From NCBI RefSeq assembly GCF_000732615.1, contig NZ_JPGL01000044.1:22594-86593 (forward strand): a stretch of 64,000 nucleotides of DNA, read 5' to 3'. The DNA comes from Burkholderia paludis. GTDB lineage: Bacteria > Pseudomonadota > Gammaproteobacteria > Burkholderiales > Burkholderiaceae. Below are positions 59,678 to 64,000 of this stretch, piece by piece. The notes beneath the pieces were generated by a model that saw nothing but the letters and a program-made list of their open reading frames with translations, had not been told where the DNA came from and did no database searches. The translations under genes and the position numbers were made by a program. Position 1 is the first letter of the stretch; each line of letters opens with the position of its first letter.

Positions 59678-62600
59678 TTATTTCCACTGATACAGCATGC
59701 CGGCGCCGATCACCCGCTGACCGCCGCTGAAGCCGCCGTTGATCGACGCCTTCAGGTTCTCCGTGATGCGCGCCTGCATGTTGACCGCCATCGCCTTCTG
59801 GCCGAGGAAGGTCGATGTGCCGACGCCCATCCCGAAGTTGGCGTCGCGATCCAGTTGCGGGATCGATGCCATCGCGCCGACGGCCGCGATACCTTCGATC
59901 GCCATCTGGTTGGTCTGCTGCAGTTGCGAACCCAGCGAGTTGATCTGCGCCTGCTGACCCGACAACGCCGTCGACATCGTCGACTGAACCGTGTTGAGCT
60001 GGTTCAGGTTGACCGCATCCGTGCCTTGCGTACCCGGCGCGACGTTCGTGATCTGGCGCTGCTGCGTGTCGCTGCCGACCGACACCACGTTTGAACGGCC
60101 GCCGTCGTTCGAGTTTGCGCCGATCGCCACCGAGTTCGAGCCGGCGGTGACCTTCGGCACGTCGCTGCCGGTGCCGTTCATGTCGGCCGCGATCCCGTTG
60201 TTGTTCGCCGAACGAATGGTGTTGTTGTTGATCGTCGTCGACAACTGGTTCACCGTGGTGCTGATGTTCGACACGCCGCTCGACAGCGAGGCCACGTTGC
60301 TGTTCGTCGAGCTGAGGCCGGTGGACAGCGAGCTGATGCCGGTCGAGGTCGACGTGGACAGCGAGGCCACGTTGCTGTTCGTCGTGCTCAGGCCGGTAGA
60401 CAGCGAGCCGACGCCGGTCGACAACGAACTGATCGCGGTCGAGGTCGAGGTGGACAGCGAGGCCACGTTGCTGTTGGTCGCATTCAGGCTGGTGGACAGC
60501 GAGCTGATGCCGGTCGACAGCGACGAGACATTCGCCGCGGTCGACGTCGACAGGCTGTTCACCGCCTGATTCGTCGCGTTGAGCTGGCTGCCGTTGACCG
60601 CGTCCGTGCTAGTGGCCGAAACCTGGCCGGCAGCGACGTTCGTGACCTGGCGTTCCTGGCCCGGCGCGCCCACGCTGACGACGCTCGTCGGCGAGCTGCC
60701 CGCGAAGAAGTACGTGACGCCGCCGATCGTGGTGCTCGACGTCGGGTTTGCCGCGCCGGTGATCGAGCCCGCGCCCAGCGCAACGGAGTTGGCAAGGTTC
60801 GCGGTAGCGCCCGCGCCGAAGGCCAGTGCGCCCGTGGCGTTCGCGGTGGCGGCGTTGCCCAGCGCGATCGTGTTGTCCGCGATGGCCTGGCTCGAATTGC
60901 CGAGGGCGAGCGCGCTCGCGCCGTTCGCGGTGTTCGCGTTGCCGAGCGCCACCGCGCCGTTGCCGGTCGCCGTGTCGTTCGCGCCCAGCGCCACCGCGCC
61001 GGTGCCCGTCGCGATGCTCGGGTCGCCGATCGCGACTGCGCCGTCGCCGCTCGCGGTGTTGCCGGCGCCGATCGACACGGCGTTGCCGCCCGTAGCCGAG
61101 GCGTTCTGGCCGATCGCGACCGCGCCTGCCGTCTGCGCGTTCGAGCCGTCGCCGACCGCGACGCTGCTGGCGCCTGCCGCGCTGGCGTTCGTACCTGCCG
61201 CGAGAGCGTTGATGCCGGTTGCGCCGTCGTTGTTGTAGTTGGCCTGCTGCGTGCCGTTGTCGTTGACGCTGTAGTAGTGCGTCTTCGAGGCGTTGATCGC
61301 GGTCGAGGTCGACGTGGACAGCGAGGCCACGTTGCTGTTCGTCGTGCTGAGTCCGGTGGACAACGAGCCGATGCCGGTCGACGTCGACGTGGACAGCGAC
61401 AGGATCGTACTGTCGGTCGACGACAGGCCGGTGGACAGCGAGCTGATGCCGGTCGAGGCCGAGGTCGACAGCGACGTGATCGAGCTGGTGGCGGAAGACA
61501 GGCCGGTCGACGTCGAAGTCGACAGCGAACTGATCGAGCTGTTGGCCGACGAGAGGCCGGTCGAGGTCGAGGTAGACAACGATGTGATCGAGCTGTTGGC
61601 CGACGACAAGCCGGTCGACGTGGAGGTCGACAGCGAAGTGACGCTGCTATCGGTCGAGCTGAGGCCAGTGGAGAGCGAGCTGATGCCGGTCGAGGTCGAC
61701 GTGGACAGCGAGGTGAGCGAGCTGTTAGCGGACGAGAGGCCGGTCGACGTGGAGGTCGACAGCGAGGTCACGGTGCTGTCGGTCGAGCTGAGACCGGTGG
61801 ACAGCGAGCTGATACCGGTCGAGGTCGATGTGGACAACGAGGTGAGCGAGCTGCTGGCCGACGACAGGCCGGTCGACGTGGAGGTCGACAGCGAAGTGAC
61901 GCTGCTGTCGGTCGAGCTGAGGCCGGTGGACAGCGAATTGATGCTGGTCGAGGTCGATGTGGAGAGTGAGGTGATCGAGCTATTGGCCGACGACAAGCCG
62001 GTCGACGTGGAAGTCGACAGCGAAGTGACGGTGCTGTCGGTCGAGCTCAGGCCGGTGGACAACGAGCTGATGCCGGTCGAGGTCGAGGTCGACAGCGACG
62101 AGATCGAGCTGTTGGCCGACGACAAGCCGGTCGACGTGGAGGTCGACAGCGACGTCACGCTGCTATCGGTCGAGCTGAGGCCAGTGGACAGCGAGCCGAT
62201 GCCGGTCGAGGTCGAAGTCGACAGCGAGGTGATCGAGCTGTTGGCCGACGACAGGCCGGTCGACGTGGAGGTCGACAGTGAGGTCACGGTGCTATCGGTC
62301 GAGCTAAGGCCGGTAGAGAGCGAGCTGATGCCGGTCGAAGTCGAAGTCGACAGCGAGGTGATCGAGCTGTTGGCCGACGAGAGGCCGGTCGACGTGGAGG
62401 TCGACAGCGAAGTGACGGTGCTATCGGTCGAGCTGAGGCCAGTGGACAGCGAGCCGATGCCGGTCGAGGTCGAAGTCGACAGCGAGGTGATCGAGCTGTT
62501 GGCCGACGACAGGCCGGTCGACGTGGAGGTCGACAGTGAGGTCACGGTGCTATCGGTCGAGCTAAGGCCGGTAGAGAGCGAGCTGATGCCGGTCGAAGTC

Positions 62601-64000
62601 GAAGTCGACAGCGAGGTGATCGAGCTGTTGGCCGACGAGAGGCCGGTCGACGTGGAGGTCGACAGCGAAGTGACGGTGCTATCGGTCGAGCTGAGGCCAG
62701 TGGACAGCGAGCCGATGCCGGTCGAGGTCGAAGTCGACAGCGAGGTGATCGAGCTGTTGGCCGACGACAGGCCGGTCGACGTGGAGGTCGACAGTGAGGT
62801 CACGGTGCTATCGGTCGAGCTAAGGCCGGTAGAGAGCGAGCTGATGCCGGTCGAAGTCGAAGTCGACAGCGAGGTGATCGAGCTGGTGGCCGACGAGAGG
62901 CCAGTCGACGTGGAGGTCGACAGCGAAGTGACGGTGCTGTCGGTCGAGCTCAGGCCGGTGGACAGCGAGCTGATGCCCGTCGAAGTCGACGTGGACAGCG
63001 ACGAGATCGCGCTGTTGGCCGACGACAGGCCGGTCGACGTGGAAGTCGACAGCGAGGTCACGGTGCTATCGGTCGAGCTGAGGCCAGTGGAGAGCGAGCT
63101 GATGCCGGTCGAAGTCGACGTGGACAGTGAGGTAATCGAGCTGTTGGCCGACGAGAGGCCGGTCGACGTGGAGGTCGACAGCGACGTCACGGTGCTATCG
63201 GTCGAGCTGAGGCCGGTGGAGAGCGAACTGATGCCGGTCGAGGTCGAGGTCGACAGAGACGAAACCGAGCTGTTGGCCGACGACAGGCCGGTCGACGTGG
63301 ACGTCGACAGCGAGGCCACGTTGCTGTCGGTCGAGCTGAGGCCGGTGGAGAGCGAACTGATGCCGGTCGAAGTCGACGTGGACAGCGAGGTGATCGAGCT
63401 GTTGGCCGAGGAGAGGCCGGTTGACGTGGAAGTCGACAGCGACGTCACGGTGCTGTCAGTCGAGCTCAGGCCGGTGGACAGCGAGCTGATGCCGGTCGAA
63501 GTCGACGTGGACAGCGAGGTGATCGAGCTATTGGCCGAGGAGAGGCCGGTTGACGTGGAAGTCGACAGCGACGTCACGGTGCTGTCAGTCGAGCTCAGGC
63601 CGGTGGACAGTGAACTGATGCCGGTCGAAGTCGACGTGGACAGCGAGGTGATCGAGCTATTGGCCGACGACAGGCCGGTCGACGTGGAAGTCGACAACGA
63701 CGTGACGGTGCTGTTGGTCGAGCTGAGGCCAGTGGACAGCGAGCTGATACCGGTCGAGGTCGAGGTCGACAGCGACGAGATCGCACTGTTGGCCGACGAC
63801 AAGCCGGTCGACGTGGAAGTCGACAACGACGTGATGGTGCTGTTGGTCGAGCTGAGGCCGGTGGACAGCGAACCGATACCGGTCGAGGTCGACGTGGAGA
63901 GCGACGAAACCGAGCTGTTGGCCGATGACAAGCCGGTCGACGTGGAAGTCGACAACGACGTGACGGTGCTGTTGGTCGAGCTGAGGCCGGTGGACAGCGA
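59678..64000 (-). CDS. Trimeric autotransporter adhesin (C-terminal part)
   Basis: The last 1,440 codons of a trimeric autotransporter adhesin; the N-terminus and signal peptide lie beyond the window. From the C-terminus: the YadA-type membrane anchor (last about 75 residues, GMGVGTSTFLGQKAMAVNMQ, ending AGMLYQWK), a coiled-coil neck with QITNVAPGTQGTDAVNLNQL, short stalk repeats, another neck (ERQVTNVAAGQVSATSTDAV), a YadA head with GAVAIGDPS/GAVALGNAN-type repeats (DNA about 60700-61200), and then a long stalk made of SLSTSTSTGLSSANSSIT-type repeats. It is secreted through the outer membrane as a trimer and mediates adhesion, autoaggregation or serum resistance. Confidence 0.95.
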   Translation of the reverse strand, partial: SLSTGLSSTNSTVTSLSTSTSTGLSSANSSVSSLSTSTSTGIGSLSTGLSSTNSTITSLSTSTSTGLSSANSAISSLSTSTSTGISSLSTGLSSTNSTVTSLSTSTSTGLSSANSSITSLSTSTSTGISSLSTGLSSTDSTVTSLSTSTSTGLSSANSSITSLSTSTSTGISSLSTGLSSTDSTVTSLSTSTSTGLSSANSSITSLSTSTSTGISSLSTGLSSTDSNVASLSTSTSTGLSSANSSVSSLSTSTSTGISSLSTGLSSTDSTVTSLSTSTSTGLSSANSSITSLSTSTSTGISSLSTGLSSTDSTVTSLSTSTSTGLSSANSAISSLSTSTSTGISSLSTGLSSTDSTVTSLSTSTSTGLSSATSSITSLSTSTSTGISSLSTGLSSTDSTVTSLSTSTSTGLSSANSSITSLSTSTSTGIGSLSTGLSSTDSTVTSLSTSTSTGLSSANSSITSLSTSTSTGISSLSTGLSSTDSTVTSLSTSTSTGLSSANSSITSLSTSTSTGIGSLSTGLSSTDSTVTSLSTSTSTGLSSANSSITSLSTSTSTGISSLSTGLSSTDSTVTSLSTSTSTGLSSANSSITSLSTSTSTGIGSLSTGLSSTDSSVTSLSTSTSTGLSSANSSISSLSTSTSTGISSLSTGLSSTDSTVTSLSTSTSTGLSSANSSITSLSTSTSTSINSLSTGLSSTDSSVTSLSTSTSTGLSSASSSLTSLSTSTSTGISSLSTGLSSTDSTVTSLSTSTSTGLSSANSSLTSLSTSTSTGISSLSTGLSSTDSSVTSLSTSTSTGLSSANSSITSLSTSTSTGLSSANSSISSLSTSTSTGLSSATSSITSLSTSASTGISSLSTGLSSTDSTILSLSTSTSTGIGSLSTGLSTTNSNVASLSTSTSTAINASKTHYYSVNDNGTQQANYNNDGATGINALAAGTNASAAGASSVAVGDGSNAQTAGAVAIGQNASATGGNAVSIGAGNTASGDGAVAIGDPSIATGTGAVALGANDTATGNGAVALGNANTANGASALALGNSSQAIADNTIALGNAATANATGALAFGAGATANLANSVALGAGSITGAANPTSSTTIGGVTYFFAGSSPTSVVSVGAPGQERQVTNVAAGQVSATSTDAVNGSQLNATNQAVNSLSTSTAANVSSLSTGISSLSTSLNATNSNVASLSTSTSTAISSLSTGVGSLSTGLSTTNSNVASLSTSTSTGISSLSTGLSSTNSNVASLSSGVSNISTTVNQLSTTINNNTIRSANNNGIAADMNGTGSDVPKVTAGSNSVAIGANSNDGGRSNVVSVGSDTQQRQITNVAPGTQGTDAVNLNQLNTVQSTMSTALSGQQAQINSLGSQLQQTNQMAIEGIAAVGAMASIPQLDRDANFGMGVGTSTFLGQKAMAVNMQARITENLKASINGGFSGGQRVIGAGMLYQWK
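61300..64000 (-). repeat. 129-bp stalk repeats in 258-bp tandem arrangement
   Basis: About 20 copies of a 43-residue (129-bp) unit. Each unit joins SLSTSTSTGLSSANSSIT (18 residues) with SLSTSTSTGISSLSTGLSS plus TDSTVT (25 residues). Between 62281 and about 63050 the order is higher: anchors at 62281, 62539 and 62797 are exactly 258 bases apart, showing near-identical two-unit copies. Units closer to the window end show TNSTVT and single changes. The pattern marks recent unequal crossing-over; the stop-free frame has been kept. The array continues past the window edge. Confidence 0.9.

Noticed and set aside
61300..64000. Regular repeats that could look like a CRISPR or satellite array
   Set aside because: The repeats are contiguous, without spacers, keep a reading frame and encode an autotransporter stalk.

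Overview
The window looks like Burkholderia, most probably the Burkholderia cepacia complex. The DNA is very GC-rich with strong third-position GC. It carries an intact benABCD-catA benzoate route, a formate dehydrogenase of the NADP-preferring Burkholderia type, a 16-strand-type porin, and a very long trimeric autotransporter. No rRNA, tRNA or CRISPR array is visible. The density of accessory and catabolic genes suggests a secondary replicon, which is an inference.

Layout. 0-3 kb: a family 1 encapsulin shell gene (cut by the window start) and a dye-decolorizing peroxidase that ends in a classic encapsulin-loading peptide; a small GIY-YIG-like gene lies between them on the other strand. 3-5 kb: a run of small stress-type genes (HTH-only LysR fragment, PsiE family, DUF1269 family, two unknowns). 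5-15 kb: MocR regulator, quinone-reductase-like protein, formate dehydrogenase, Rieske/FAD reductase, MarC, HAD phosphatase, MFS exporter. 16-22 kb: a BenM/CatM-type site, an internally deleted catB fossil, catA, benA, benB, benC, benD and a RidA homologue. 22-25 kb: an exported creatininase-like protein, a YVTN beta-propeller and an orphan OmpR-type regulator. 25-31 kb: many small genes, including an HPr-like protein without the phosphorylatable His. 31-33 kb: the hipBA toxin-antitoxin operon with palindromic operators. 34-42 kb: a sulfur-scavenging set (DszC/SfnB-like, NtaA/DszA-like and SfnG-like flavoenzymes, a substrate-binding protein) with a porin. 42.5-44.4 kb: a TPR glycosyltransferase.

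From 44.4 to 57.7 kb the sequence turns into an accessory island with lower GC patches and decayed IS6, IS3 and IS66 pieces. It holds an acyl-CoA-type catabolic group (nitronate monooxygenase family, SDR, DsbA-like isomerase, acyl-CoA ligase, acyl-CoA dehydrogenase) with a TetR regulator and two matching operator palindromes, two response regulators without kinases, a broken AraC gene, a truncated MetA-pathway gene and a beta-lactamase-fold hydrolase. From 57.7 kb to the end come a LysR regulator, an OmpA-type lipoprotein and the C-terminal 1,440 codons of a trimeric autotransporter whose stalk is built from 129-bp repeats arranged in 258-bp tandem copies.
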